From: Halomonas sp. ML-15
GTDB lineage: Bacteria > Pseudomonadota > Gammaproteobacteria > Pseudomonadales > Halomonadaceae
Assembly: GCF_014779595.1 (NCBI RefSeq)
Contig: NZ_JACXZT010000010.1
Span: 248,001 to 312,000, forward strand
DNA: 64,000 bases
Reading direction: 5' to 3'
A program made the translations under genes and the position numbers. Position 1 is the stretch's first letter, and each line of letters starts with the position of its first letter. Under the pieces are notes generated by a model. That model worked only from the letters and a program-made list of their open reading frames with translations. It was not told the DNA's origin and searched no databases. Shown here piece after piece: positions 1 through 8,765 of the stretch.

Positions 1-1884
1 ATGGCCGGCGACGTGTTCGGTAACGGCATGCTGCTATCCAACAAGATCCGCCTGCTCGGCGCCTTCAACCATATGCATATCTTCGTCGACCCGTCACCGG
101 ACGCGGCCAAGTCGTTCGCCGAGCGGGAGCGGCTGTTCGGCCTGCCGCGCTCGAGCTGGGAGGACTACGATGCTGGCCTGATCTCCCAGGGGGGCGGTAT
201 CTTCTCGCGCCACGCCAAGTCGATCGCCATCAGCCCGGAGATGAAAGCGGCCTTCGGTATTCAGGCCGACAAGCTGTCGCCCAACGAGCTGATTCGCGCC
301 ATGCTCAAGTCTTCTGTAGACCTGATCTGGAACGGCGGCATCGGCACCTACGTCAAGGCCAGCGACGAGAGCGACGCCGAGGTCGGTGACAAGGCCAACG
401 ATGCGCTGCGCATCAACGGTCGCGAGCTGGCCTGCCGGGTGGTGGGCGAGGGCGGCAACCTGGGCCTGACCCAGCGTGGCCGCATGGAAGCCGCATGGCG
501 CGGCGTGCGGGTCAATACCGACTTTATCGACAACGCCGGCGGGGTCAACTGCTCCGACCATGAGGTCAACATCAAGATCCTGCTCGACGATATCGTCAAG
601 CGCGGCGACATGACCGACAAGCAGCGCAATCAGCTGCTGGCCGAGATGACCGAGGATGTGTCGCAGTTGGTGCTGCTCGACAATTACCGCCAGACCCAGG
701 CGCTGTCGCTATCGGAAGTGCTCTCCAAGGAGGGCATGGGCCCCTTCCGGCGCTTTATCAACGAGCTGGAGGCCAGCGGCCACCTGGATCGTGAGCTGGA
801 GTTCCTGCCTGACGACGAGTCGCTGATCGAGCGCGCCAACGCCGGTGAGGGCCTCAGCCTGCCCGAGTTGTCGGTACTGATCTCCTATGCCAAGAGCACC
901 CTCAAGGGCGACCTGATCGCCTCCGAGGTGCCCGACGATCCCTATATCCAGCAGCATCTCGAGCGGATCTTCCCGCAGGTGCTGGTGGAGCGCTTCAAGC
1001 CTGAGATGTACGAGCACAAGCTGAAGCGCGAGATCGTCGCCACCCAGATTGCCAACGACCTGGTCGATCACATGGGCATCGTCTTCGTGCGCCGGCTGAT
1101 GGATACCACGGGTGCCGGGCGTGCTGAGATTGCCCGCGCCTATATCATGGCCCGCGATAGTTTCAGCCTCAACGGCGTGTGGCACAAGATCGAGGCGCTC
1201 GACAACAAGGTCGAGAGCCGCGTCCAGTACCGTATGATGCTCGACCTGATGCGGCTGCTGCGTCGTGCCACGCGCTGGTTCCTGCGTCAGCGCAGCGGCA
1301 TGACCACCAAGGACTGCATCGAGCACTTCGCGCCGCGGCTGGCTCAGCTCCAGGAGAGTCTCGGCAAGCGCCTGCGTGGCGACGAGCGCGAGGCCTGGGA
1401 GGCGCGCCGCGCCGAGCTCAAGGCAGCCGGCGTACCCGATGCTCTGGCCAGCAGCGTGGCCTCGGCTCAGGGGCTCTACGCCGGGCTGGGGATCATTGAG
1501 GCCGCCAAGCAGACCGACGAGAAGATTCAGCGCGTCGCCGAGGTCTTCTATGAGGTGGGGCACCGTCTCGAGCTGCCGTGGATGATCGAGCAGATCAACG
1601 CGCTGGAGGTGCGCGACAGCTGGCAAGCGATGGCGCGGGAAGCCTTCCGCGACGACCTCGACCGCCAGCAGTTGGCGCTGACGGTGAGGGTGATCAAGCT
1701 CGACAGCGGGGCCCGCGACGTCGAGCAGCGCGTGGCCCAGTGGATCGAGCGCCACGATAGCCTCTTCCAGCGCTGGTGCAGCCTGACGGCCGAAGTTCGC
1801 TCCGGCAGTCAGGGCGGCTTCCCGCTGTTCGCCGTGGCGATCCGTGAGCTAATCGACCTCGCCGAGAGCAACGGCGAGAGCTGA
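1..1884 (+). CDS. gdhB: NAD-specific glutamate dehydrogenase, large (about 180 kDa) type, C-terminal part
   Basis: Only the last 627 residues are in the window; the frame is open at base 1 and the start lies upstream. The visible part opens with the GDVFGNGMLLS stretch and continues through GGIGTYVK, GEGGNLGLTQ and DNAGGVNCSDHE, typical of the catalytic core of the roughly 1,600-residue NAD-GDH family. It then runs into the long helical C-terminal domain of these enzymes. The reaction is oxidative deamination of glutamate to 2-oxoglutarate and ammonia in the cytoplasm. The ATG at base 1 is an internal Met, not a start. A terminator-like hairpin follows 20 nt after the stop. Confidence 0.93.
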   Translation: MAGDVFGNGMLLSNKIRLLGAFNHMHIFVDPSPDAAKSFAERERLFGLPRSSWEDYDAGLISQGGGIFSRHAKSIAISPEMKAAFGIQADKLSPNELIRAMLKSSVDLIWNGGIGTYVKASDESDAEVGDKANDALRINGRELACRVVGEGGNLGLTQRGRMEAAWRGVRVNTDFIDNAGGVNCSDHEVNIKILLDDIVKRGDMTDKQRNQLLAEMTEDVSQLVLLDNYRQTQALSLSEVLSKEGMGPFRRFINELEASGHLDRELEFLPDDESLIERANAGEGLSLPELSVLISYAKSTLKGDLIASEVPDDPYIQQHLERIFPQVLVERFKPEMYEHKLKREIVATQIANDLVDHMGIVFVRRLMDTTGAGRAEIARAYIMARDSFSLNGVWHKIEALDNKVESRVQYRMMLDLMRLLRRATRWFLRQRSGMTTKDCIEHFAPRLAQLQESLGKRLRGDEREAWEARRAELKAAGVPDALASSVASAQGLYAGLGIIEAAKQTDEKIQRVAEVFYEVGHRLELPWMIEQINALEVRDSWQAMAREAFRDDLDRQQLALTVRVIKLDSGARDVEQRVAQWIERHDSLFQRWCSLTAEVRSGSQGGFPLFAVAIRELIDLAESNGES

Positions 1885-1904
1885 ACCGCGCTGATCGCGC
1901 CGCG

Positions 1905-1928
1905 AACCCCCGCTGACCGGCGGGGGTT
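1905..1928 (+). terminator. GC-rich hairpin after the glutamate dehydrogenase gene
   Basis: A perfect 9-bp stem, AACCCCCGC with GCGGGGGTT, has a 6-nt loop and begins 20 nt after the stop codon. The following bases (CGTCGTTTACG) are only weakly T-rich, so termination efficiency is uncertain. A TATAAT hexamer at 1952-1957 may be the -10 of the pyrD promoter, but I found no good -35 at normal spacing. Confidence 0.6.
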
Positions 1929-1994
1929 CGTCGTTTACGGGGCGGCTGAGCTATAATCGCCGCCCGTCGCCCATCCGCCGCCCCGAGGAGTGCC

Positions 1995-3023
1995 ATGTAT
2001 TCGCTTGCCCGCTCGCTGCTGTTCCGACTCGATCCGGAGACTGCCCACGGCGTGACCCTCAAGGGGCTCGATCTGGCCAATGGTCTGGGCCTGGCCCGAT
2101 ATCTCGGCGGTGCCGGGGTGGAGGATCCGGTGGAGCTGATGGGGCTGCGTTTCCCCAATCGAGTCGGTCTGGCCGCCGGGCTCGACAAGAACGCCGACCA
2201 CCTCGATGCCCTGGGCGCGCTGGGCTTCGGCTTCGTCGAGGTGGGCACCGTGACTCCCAAGCCTCAGGATGGTAACCCCAAGCCGCGGATGTTCCGCCTA
2301 CCTGAGGCCGCAGCGATCATCAATCGCATGGGCTTCAACAATGCCGGCGTCGACCACCTGGTAACGCGGGTCAAGGCCAGCCGCTACCCGGGCGTGATCG
2401 GCATCAATATCGGCAAGAACCTCACCACGCCGGTGGAGCAGGCGGTCGATGACTATCTGATCTGCCTGCGCAAGGTGCACGCCCACGCCCATTACATCAC
2501 CGTCAATATCTCGTCGCCGAATACCCCTGGGCTGCGCAATCTGCAGTTCGGTGAGCATCTCGACGGGCTGCTCGGCCGCCTGCGCGAAGAGGCGACACAG
2601 TTGGATCAACGGAGCGGACGGCGCGTGCCGCTGGCGGTGAAGATCGCGCCGGACATGAGCGCCGAAGAGGTCGGACTGGTGGCCGCTTCGCTGACCCGCA
2701 GCGAGATCGACGCGGTGATCGCCACCAACACCACGGTGGCGCGGGAAGCGGTGGCGGGGTTGCAGCACGGCGATGAGCAGGGTGGACTGTCGGGACGGCC
2801 GGTGTTCGAGGCGTCCAACCGGGTCATTCGCGAGCTGCGCCGGCAGCTGCCGAGCATGCCAATCATTGGCGTGGGCGGTATCGAAAGCGGCGCGACGGCT
2901 AGCGCCAAGGTCGCGGCGGGCGCCGATCTGGTGCAGCTCTACTCAGGGTTCATCTACCGCGGCCCGGCGCTGGTGGGGGAGTGCGCGCAGGCGCTACGTG
3001 AAGCGCATGAGTCGGTGGCGTAA
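1995..3023 (+). CDS. pyrD: Dihydroorotate dehydrogenase (quinone), class 2
   Basis: The 342-residue protein has the class 2 layout: an N-terminal membrane-associating helix ([19 protein letters not shown]), then an FMN barrel. Visible motifs are [48 protein letters not shown] and the phosphate-binding GVGGIESG near the C-terminus. The Ser of SSPNTPG is the expected catalytic base of class 2 enzymes. It oxidises dihydroorotate to orotate in pyrimidine synthesis and passes electrons to quinone. GAGGAG lies 4-9 nt upstream of the ATG. The order pyrD-rmf-rlmKL is also found in Pseudomonas. Confidence 0.96.
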   Translation: MYSLARSLLFRLDPETAHGVTLKGLDLANGLGLARYLGGAGVEDPVELMGLRFPNRVGLAAGLDKNADHLDALGALGFGFVEVGTVTPKPQDGNPKPRMFRLPEAAAIINRMGFNNAGVDHLVTRVKASRYPGVIGINIGKNLTTPVEQAVDDYLICLRKVHAHAHYITVNISSPNTPGLRNLQFGEHLDGLLGRLREEATQLDQRSGRRVPLAVKIAPDMSAEEVGLVAASLTRSEIDAVIATNTTVAREAVAGLQHGDEQGGLSGRPVFEASNRVIRELRRQLPSMPIIGVGGIESGATASAKVAAGADLVQLYSGFIYRGPALVGECAQALREAHESVA

Positions 3024-3036
3024 GCGGAGCAACAGA

Positions 3037-3061
3037 AAGGCCCGCGGGTGAGGCGGGCCTT
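3037..3061. terminator. Bidirectional terminator between pyrD and rmf
   Basis: A 9-bp stem, AAGGCCCGC with GCGGGCCTT, lies between the convergent pyrD and rmf genes. Read on the minus strand it is followed by TTCTGTT, a better T tract than on the plus strand. It therefore probably serves rmf best while also stopping pyrD transcripts. Confidence 0.7.
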
Positions 3062-3108
3062 GAAGGATTCATCGTATGCGTAGGCATTAAACGATGAAGA
3101 CAGTGATA

Positions 3109-3315
3109 TCACATCACCATGGGGTTCTTGTGAATGCCGGAGACACCTGTCATACCGGACCATTGATCCCCACGACCTTCACGCCAACCGCTCATCCAGT
3201 ATTCGCGAAGATTCACATCCTGACTGGGACAGTCATCACGGGAACGGCCGGTGATGCCTGCCTTGTAACCGTGAACATAAGCACGCTGGAAGCGATCACG
3301 TTTCTGTCGTTTCAT
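3109..3315 (-). CDS. rmf: Ribosome modulation factor
   Basis: The 68-residue basic protein begins MKRQKRDRFQRAYVHGY and continues with AGITGRSRDDCP and WMSGWREGR, the family pattern of RMF. The E. coli protein is 55 residues, so this copy has a short C-terminal extension. The start at 3315 is chosen because it matches the family N-terminus and has AAGAGG 6-7 nt upstream; an in-frame extension to 3429 has neither. RMF dimerises 70S ribosomes into inactive 100S particles in stationary phase. It is convergent with pyrD and divergent from rlmKL. The 245-bp gap to rlmKL must hold its promoter, which I could not place. Confidence 0.93.
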   Translation of the reverse strand: MKRQKRDRFQRAYVHGYKAGITGRSRDDCPSQDVNLREYWMSGWREGRGDQWSGMTGVSGIHKNPMVM

Positions 3316-3560
3316 CGGATGGCCTCTTGAAAGAACCAAGGATTTTTCGGGACATATGACGTCTGTGCGGTGAGTCGGGCCGACCCACCACACGCCATTG
3401 CCAATGGCGCCCATGGACAAGAAACGCATGCGTTTTCAGTAGCTACCCTTTTATATCTAGTTCATGATGCGGGGCCTTGTCGAGCCGCGATTTGGCATAA
3501 GGCCATTATCAGATTGACACTACAGGAATATGACCGGCACCAGAGCCATGGCACTTTTTT

Positions 3561-5774
3561 ATGACTGATCTTCAACTAGCTGATAGCCATCATCTTTTTG
3601 TCACCTGTCCGTGGGGTATCGAGGGGCTGCTGGCAGATGAGCTCAGCGCGCTTGGCGCGCGGGTCGACAAGACTACCGTGGCTGGCGTGCACGCCAGCGG
3701 CTCCCTCGAAGTGGCCTATCGGCTCTGCCTATGGTCGCGACTGGCCAATCGGGTGGTGCTGTGCCTGGCCCGGGAAGAGGGCATCGAACATCCCGAACAG
3801 CTCGCCGCCTGCGCCGCGGTACTGCCCTGGGCGCAGCACTGGCGGCCGGGAACGACCCTGGCGGTGGACTTTCACGGCCAGTCAGAGCATATCCGGCACA
3901 CCCGTTTCGGCGCCCAGACCGTCAAAGATGGGGTGGTCGAGGCGCTGCGCGCCGCTGGTGTCGGGCGCCCGGATATCGCCCCCAAGGCGCCGGATCTGCG
4001 TCTCTATGCTCACCTGCACCGTGGTCGCCTTACCCTGGGCATCGATCTGGCTGGAGAGAGCCTGCACAAGCGCGGCTACCGCCGCGAGCTTGGCCACGCT
4101 CCGCTCAAGGAGAATCTCGCCGCCGCGCTGCTGATGCGCGTCGACTGGCCGACCAGGGCCAAGGCCGGTGAGGCGCTGGTCGACCCGCTGTGTGGTGCTG
4201 GTACCCTGGTCATCGAAGCGGCGCTGATGGCCGCCGATGTGGCGCCGGGGCTGGCGCGGGAGCGCTTCGGTTTTCACGGCTGGGCCGGCCACGACGCGGC
4301 GCTGTGGGCCGAGCTCAAGCGCGAGGCCGAGGCCCGCGCCAGCATCGGTCGCAAGCGCTGCAAGAGCGCCCTGTTCGGCTTCGATCAGAGCCCGCCGGCG
4401 ATCGCCGCGGCCCAGGCCAACGCCATGCGCGCCGGGATTCCGGCGCCGATCACCTTCAGCGGCGGCGCGGTAAACCAGCTGACGCGCCCCGCGGCGCTGT
4501 CTGAGGAGACCCCGGGCCTGGTCATCACCAACCCGCCCTACGGCGAGCGTATCGGCGAGCTGCCCGAGCTGGTGCCGCTGTATGCCGCAATAGGCGAGCG
4601 CTGTCGGCGTGCCTTCCCGGGCTGGACCCTGGCGCTGTTCACCGGCAACCCGGACCTTGGCCACCGCACCGGGCTGCGCGCCGTCAAGCAGTACGCCTTC
4701 AAGAACGGTCCCCTGGACTGCAAGCTGCTGCTGATGCCGCTGCCCCAGGCCGAGCCGGGGGAGCCGCAGACGCCGAGAACTTCCACCGAGGCCGACGACG
4801 TCCCGCGGCGCAGCGAGGGCGCGCAGATGTTCGCCAATCGCCTGGAGAAGAACCGTAAACGTCTCAAGAAGTGGCTAAAGCAGCGCGGTGAGTCCTGCTA
4901 CCGGCTCTACGATGCCGATATGCCCGAGTACGCCCTGGCCATCGACGTCTACGCCGAGCGCGTGCACGTGCAGGAGTACGCGCCGCCGAAGACGGTCAAC
5001 GCCGCTCAGGCCCAGCGCCGCCTGCACGACGCCTTGCAGGTGATTCCCGAGGTGCTCGGCGTGCGCCCCGAGCATGTCTACGTCAAGCAGCGTGAGCGTC
5101 AGAGCGGGCGCGCCCAGTACCAGAAGCAGGCTGCCAGCGGCGAGCGCTTCGAGGTGCGCGAGGGGCGGGCGCGGCTGTGGGTCAACCTGCGCGACTACCT
5201 GGACACCGGGCTGTTCCTCGATCACCGTCCGGTGCGGCGACTGCTCGCCGAGCTGGCCCCCGGTGCGCGCTTCCTCAACCTGTTCTGCTATACCGCCACG
5301 GCGACCGTTCACGCCGCACTGGGCACCGAGCAGCAGGGCGGCGCCAGCGATAGCGTCAGCGTCGACCTGTCGAATACCTACCTGGAGTGGGCGCGGGACA
5401 ACTTCGCGCTCAACCGTCTCGATCCGAGCCGCCATCGGGTGGTGCGCGACGACTGCCTGCGTTGGCTGGAAACCGCCGGCAGCGAGTTCGACCTGATCTT
5501 CATGGACCCGCCGACCTTCTCCAACTCCAAGAAGATGGACACGACCCTGGATATCCAGCGCGACCACGGTCGTCTGATACGCCTGGCCATGGCGCGTCTG
5601 GCAACCGACGGCACCCTGGTGTTCTCCAACAACCAGCGCAAGTTCGTGCTCGATGACGATCTCGCTGCGGCCTACGCGGTGGAGGATATCTCGGCCAAGA
5701 CCTTCGATCCCGACTTCGCGCGCCGCCCGGATATCCATCACGTCTTCACGATCCGCCATCGGGAGGGCGCATGA
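3561..5774 (+). CDS. rlmL: Bifunctional 23S rRNA (guanine) methyltransferase RlmK/RlmL
   Basis: The 737-residue fusion has an N-terminal THUMP region, then an RlmL methyltransferase domain (m2G2445) with VDPLCGAGTLVIEAA and the NPPYGERIG motif at about residue 324. A second Rossmann domain (RlmK, m7G2069) carries FLNLFCYTATATVHAA and DPPTFSNSKKM at about residue 649. Size and order match the E. coli fused enzyme. The start is the first ATG that keeps the N-terminal CPWGIEGLLADEL segment; no clear ribosome binding site precedes it (TTTTTT abuts the ATG). The next gene overlaps its stop by 4 nt. Confidence 0.95.
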   Translation: MTDLQLADSHHLFVTCPWGIEGLLADELSALGARVDKTTVAGVHASGSLEVAYRLCLWSRLANRVVLCLAREEGIEHPEQLAACAAVLPWAQHWRPGTTLAVDFHGQSEHIRHTRFGAQTVKDGVVEALRAAGVGRPDIAPKAPDLRLYAHLHRGRLTLGIDLAGESLHKRGYRRELGHAPLKENLAAALLMRVDWPTRAKAGEALVDPLCGAGTLVIEAALMAADVAPGLARERFGFHGWAGHDAALWAELKREAEARASIGRKRCKSALFGFDQSPPAIAAAQANAMRAGIPAPITFSGGAVNQLTRPAALSEETPGLVITNPPYGERIGELPELVPLYAAIGERCRRAFPGWTLALFTGNPDLGHRTGLRAVKQYAFKNGPLDCKLLLMPLPQAEPGEPQTPRTSTEADDVPRRSEGAQMFANRLEKNRKRLKKWLKQRGESCYRLYDADMPEYALAIDVYAERVHVQEYAPPKTVNAAQAQRRLHDALQVIPEVLGVRPEHVYVKQRERQSGRAQYQKQAASGERFEVREGRARLWVNLRDYLDTGLFLDHRPVRRLLAELAPGARFLNLFCYTATATVHAALGTEQQGGASDSVSVDLSNTYLEWARDNFALNRLDPSRHRVVRDDCLRWLETAGSEFDLIFMDPPTFSNSKKMDTTLDIQRDHGRLIRLAMARLATDGTLVFSNNQRKFVLDDDLAAAYAVEDISAKTFDPDFARRPDIHHVFTIRHREGA

Positions 5775-6118
5775 TTCGGCTACGGCTCTACACCACCCTG
5801 GGCTGCCATCTGTGCAGCCAGCTCGAAGCGCTCTTGACCGAACTGAGCCGTGAGCCGGTGACCCTCGAGCATATCGAAATCAGCGAAGACGACGCCTTGA
5901 TGGCGCGCTATGGGGTGCGGATTCCGGTGCTCGCCGATGACCAGGGCGAGGAGCTCGATCGCGGCTTCGACCCGGCGCGACTGGCGGCCTGGCTGGAGGC
6001 GCGCGGCTGGCTGGATGCCGGCGCCTGGGAGGCCTTGCAGCGGCAGCTGTATGGCCAGCCGGCCCCCTCCGAGGCTAAGGGAGCCGTGATGCGCGGTGGG
6101 CGGCGCTACCTGGGCTAG
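5771..6118 (+). CDS. Glutaredoxin-like family protein (DUF836 type)
   Basis: The 115-residue protein has a thioredoxin-fold start, RLRLYTTLGCHLCSQLEALL, with a CHLC redox pair near residue 12. It goes on to YGVRIPVLADDQGEEL, which carries the cis-Pro expected before the third strand (IPVL). Family members are small predicted thiol oxidoreductases; the substrate is unknown. It overlaps the rlmKL stop codon (ATGA), so the two are probably translationally coupled. The C-terminal 25 residues look unstructured. Confidence 0.8.
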   Translation: MIRLRLYTTLGCHLCSQLEALLTELSREPVTLEHIEISEDDALMARYGVRIPVLADDQGEELDRGFDPARLAAWLEARGWLDAGAWEALQRQLYGQPAPSEAKGAVMRGGRRYLG

Positions 6119-6128
6119 CGCTCGGCGC

Positions 6129-6410
6129 TTACAGCGCCTCCAGCAGCGATAGCTGGCGCACGGCGTCGCGCCCCTCGGGGGAGTCGGCCTGCACCTCCAG
6201 CACCTTGCGAAAGCCGCGTGAAGTCTGGATATGGCCGACGTCGTCGAGCCACATCATCGCCTGCGTATAGTCGTCGGCCAACTGATGCTTGAGCCCTCCG
6301 AACTGGGTGCCGATCTGGCCCCAGGCGCGGCTGAAAATCCAGTCGCCAAACATGTCTTGATGGATATGCACCAGCACGTAGTCATGCTCACTCTCCCAGC
6401 GGACGATCAT
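6129..6410 (-). CDS. Stand-alone WGR-domain protein
   Basis: The 93-residue protein is essentially one WGR-like domain: a strand reading YVLVHIHQDMFGDWIFSRAWGQIGTQFGG, then a helix-rich end with GFRKV. The WGQIG block occupies the place of the WGRIG signature. WGR domains occur in PARPs and in bacterial proteins and probably bind nucleic acid; the role of lone copies is unknown. The start at 6410 (MIVRWESEHDY) is preferred because AGGAG lies 5 nt upstream on the minus strand; a longer frame begins at 6461. It is convergent with the glutaredoxin-like gene, with a 10-nt gap. Confidence 0.72.
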   Translation of the reverse strand: MIVRWESEHDYVLVHIHQDMFGDWIFSRAWGQIGTQFGGLKHQLADDYTQAMMWLDDVGHIQTSRGFRKVLEVQADSPEGRDAVRQLSLLEAL

Positions 6411-6533
6411 CGAGGCTCCTGCAAATGGTTGGCGAGCGAGGCGCTCGGTGGTGATGAGCATGCTATTGTAACGGCGCTATTGTCGTAGCCATAGCGCTAT
6501 GGCTGTACGTTAATCGCTTATTGAGAGGCCTGT

Positions 6534-7688
6534 ATGCGGGTGATCGTGGATGCCAATATTCCCGCCGCCGAGCACTGCTTTGGTGAACTGGGCGAGGTGC
6601 TGGCGCTGCCTGGTCGCGAGATCGAAGCGGCGAACCTAGCTGGCGCCGAGGCGTTAATTGTACGCTCCATCACCCGGGTCGATGAGGCCTTGCTGGATGC
6701 CGCCCATCGCGCCGGCGCCCGGCTGCGCTTTGTTGGCACCTGCACTATTGGCACTGACCATATCGATCAGGCAACCCTGGCCGCTCGCGGCATCGGTTTC
6801 GCCAGTGCCCCCGGCTGCAACGCCGAGGCGGTGGTCGACTATGTGCTGTCGAGTCTTGTGCTGCTGGCCGAGCGCGACGGGGCCGCCCTCGATCAGCGGC
6901 GGGTGGGTATCGTCGGCGCCGGTAACGTGGGCGAGCGCCTTTACCAGCGGCTGACGGCGCTGGGGCTTGATTGCCGCCGCTGCGACCCTCCCCGCGCCGA
7001 GGCCGAGCCGCAGACGCACTTCTACGGGCTGGACGAGCTCTGCCAGTGGGCCGACGTGCTCTGTCTGCACACCCCGCTGGTGCACAGCGGCCCGTATGCC
7101 ACCCATCACCTGCTGGACGCCGAGCGGCTTGCCGCACTGAGGCCTGGCTCCTGGCTACTCAATGCCGGTCGCGGCGACTGCTTGGATGGTGCTGCGCTGC
7201 GCCAGCGGCTGGCTACGGCAGGCGATCTGCGCGCGGTGCTCGATGTCTGGGAAGGGGAACCGGCTATCGATGAGCAGCTGTGGCAGTTGGCGGAGATCGC
7301 CACGCCGCATATCGCCGGCCATAGCCTGGATGGCAAGCTGCGCGGTACTCAGCAGGTCTATGCCGCCGCGCTGGGTTACTTTGGACTGCCGGTGGGGCTG
7401 CGATTCGACGACCTGGCGCCGCCGCCGCCGCTACCGCGTCTTGAGCTGGGGAGTGGGCTGCCGCCCTGGGAGGCGCTGCGGCTGTGCATGCGCGCCGTCT
7501 ATGACGTGCGCCGCGACCATGACGGTCTGGCACGGATGGTCGCCACTCATGGCATGGCCAAGGGCTTCGATGCCTGGCGCGCCAACTATCCGCTGCGCCG
7601 CGAGTTTGCCACCCTGGAGATCGCTATGGGGGCCGGCGGCCGGCCACTGGCACCGCTGCTCGCCGCAGCGGGGTTCCGAGTCAGCTGA
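6534..7688 (+). CDS. pdxB: Erythronate-4-phosphate dehydrogenase
   Basis: The 384-residue protein begins MRVIVDANIPAAEHCF, the typical PdxB start. It has FVGTCTIGTDHID (substrate region), the NAD-binding GIVGAGNVGERLYQRL, catalytic-region LHTPLVHSG and NAGRGD, a DVWEGEP block and the IAGHSLDGK segment with the catalytic His. A PdxB-specific dimerisation domain of about 85 residues ends the protein. It oxidises 4-phosphoerythronate to 2-oxo-3-hydroxy-4-phosphobutanoate in DXP-dependent pyridoxal phosphate synthesis. GAGAGG lies upstream of the ATG. It stands alone and is convergent with htpX across a strong hairpin. Confidence 0.95.
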   Translation: MRVIVDANIPAAEHCFGELGEVLALPGREIEAANLAGAEALIVRSITRVDEALLDAAHRAGARLRFVGTCTIGTDHIDQATLAARGIGFASAPGCNAEAVVDYVLSSLVLLAERDGAALDQRRVGIVGAGNVGERLYQRLTALGLDCRRCDPPRAEAEPQTHFYGLDELCQWADVLCLHTPLVHSGPYATHHLLDAERLAALRPGSWLLNAGRGDCLDGAALRQRLATAGDLRAVLDVWEGEPAIDEQLWQLAEIATPHIAGHSLDGKLRGTQQVYAAALGYFGLPVGLRFDDLAPPPPLPRLELGSGLPPWEALRLCMRAVYDVRRDHDGLARMVATHGMAKGFDAWRANYPLRREFATLEIAMGAGGRPLAPLLAAAGFRVS

Positions 7689-7709
7689 GGCGCGCAGCGC
7701 GGCAACGCA

Positions 7710-7737
7710 AACGGGCTCACCCATGGGTGAGCCCGTT
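7710..7737. terminator. Bidirectional terminator between pdxB and htpX
   Basis: A 13-bp perfect stem, AACGGGCTCACCC with GGGTGAGCCCGTT, has a 2-base formal loop (AT) and lies between the convergent pdxB and htpX stops. The minus-strand side is followed by TGCGTT. Position and symmetry support a shared terminator. Confidence 0.8.
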
Positions 7738-7770
7738 CCGCGAGTGGCCAAAGGGTAGGGCAGTGACGCC

Positions 7771-8673
7771 TTACTGCCGGTAGGCCGCCTCCTTGAGGGC
7801 GCGGATGCGGTCGTCGAGAGGCGGGTGGCTGGCGAACATCCGCTCCATCAGCGACTTGGTCTGGCCCTTGGTGATGGCCATGGCGCGCAGCGTATCCGGC
7901 ATCTGGTCAGGCAGCTCGGTCTCGGCCTTGAGGCGGGCCAGGGCGTTGATCATCGCCCCGGAACCGGCCAGCTGTGCGCCGGCGGCGTCGGCGCGGTATT
8001 CGCGGAAGCGCGAGAACCAGGCGACGATCGCCGAGGCGACGATGCCGAACACGATCTCGGCCACGATCACCACCGCAAAGTAGCCCATAAAGCCCAGCCC
8101 GGCACCGTCGGTGCGGCTTTTCAGGAAGCTGTCCACCAGGTGGGCGACGATGCGCGCGAAGAACATCACGAAGGTATTCACCACGCCCTGGATCAGCGCC
8201 AGGGTGACCATGTCGCCGTTGGCCACATGGCCGATCTCGTGGGCCAGCACCGCGCGCACTTCCTCCGGGCGCATGCGGTTGAGCAGGCCCGCCGAAACGG
8301 CGACCAGGGCGTCGTTCCTGTTCCAGCCGGTGGCGAAGGCGTTGGACTGCTGAGCCGGGAAGATGCCGACCTCCGGGGTCTTGATGCCCGCCTCGCGAGA
8401 CAGCTCCTCGACGGTGTCGAGCAGCCACTTCTCGGTACTGTTCGATGGCTGCTCGATGACCACCGTGCCGGTGCTGCGCTTGGCCATCCACTTGGAGATG
8501 AACAGCGAGATCATCGAGCCGGCCATGCCGAAAATAAAGCAGAAGATCAGCAGTGAGTTCATGTTCAGGCCTTGGGCGTTGAGGTAGGGCTCAACGCCGA
8601 GCAACCTGAGGGTGATACTGGCGACCAGGATCACACCCAGGTTGGTGGCCAGGAAAAGCAGGATTCTCATCAT
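7771..8673 (-). CDS. htpX: Membrane metalloprotease HtpX
   Basis: The 300-residue M48-family protein has two N-terminal transmembrane helices (about residues 4-24 and 38-60) and the zinc motif HEIGH at 145-149. Two more hydrophobic segments lie around 155-175 and 190-215, followed by [15 protein letters not shown] with the third zinc ligand Glu, and it ends in [10 protein letters not shown]. Length matches E. coli HtpX (293). It takes part in quality control of inner-membrane proteins. The nearest upstream gene on the same strand, alaA, is 92 nt away. Confidence 0.95.
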   Translation of the reverse strand: MMRILLFLATNLGVILVASITLRLLGVEPYLNAQGLNMNSLLIFCFIFGMAGSMISLFISKWMAKRSTGTVVIEQPSNSTEKWLLDTVEELSREAGIKTPEVGIFPAQQSNAFATGWNRNDALVAVSAGLLNRMRPEEVRAVLAHEIGHVANGDMVTLALIQGVVNTFVMFFARIVAHLVDSFLKSRTDGAGLGFMGYFAVVIVAEIVFGIVASAIVAWFSRFREYRADAAGAQLAGSGAMINALARLKAETELPDQMPDTLRAMAITKGQTKSLMERMFASHPPLDDRIRALKEAAYRQ

Positions 8674-8765
8674 GTTACGCGGTCTCCGGCAAGAAACGAC
8701 AAATTAGCTGTGGATTAGATACGGCCACCGGACTGGGGTTTCAAGCGTCAGTGGCGTTTTATGGT

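Noticed and set aside
3370-3564. 64-codon plus-strand frame before rlmKL
   Set aside because: It has no ribosome binding site or recognisable feature and lies in the rmf/rlmKL promoter region.
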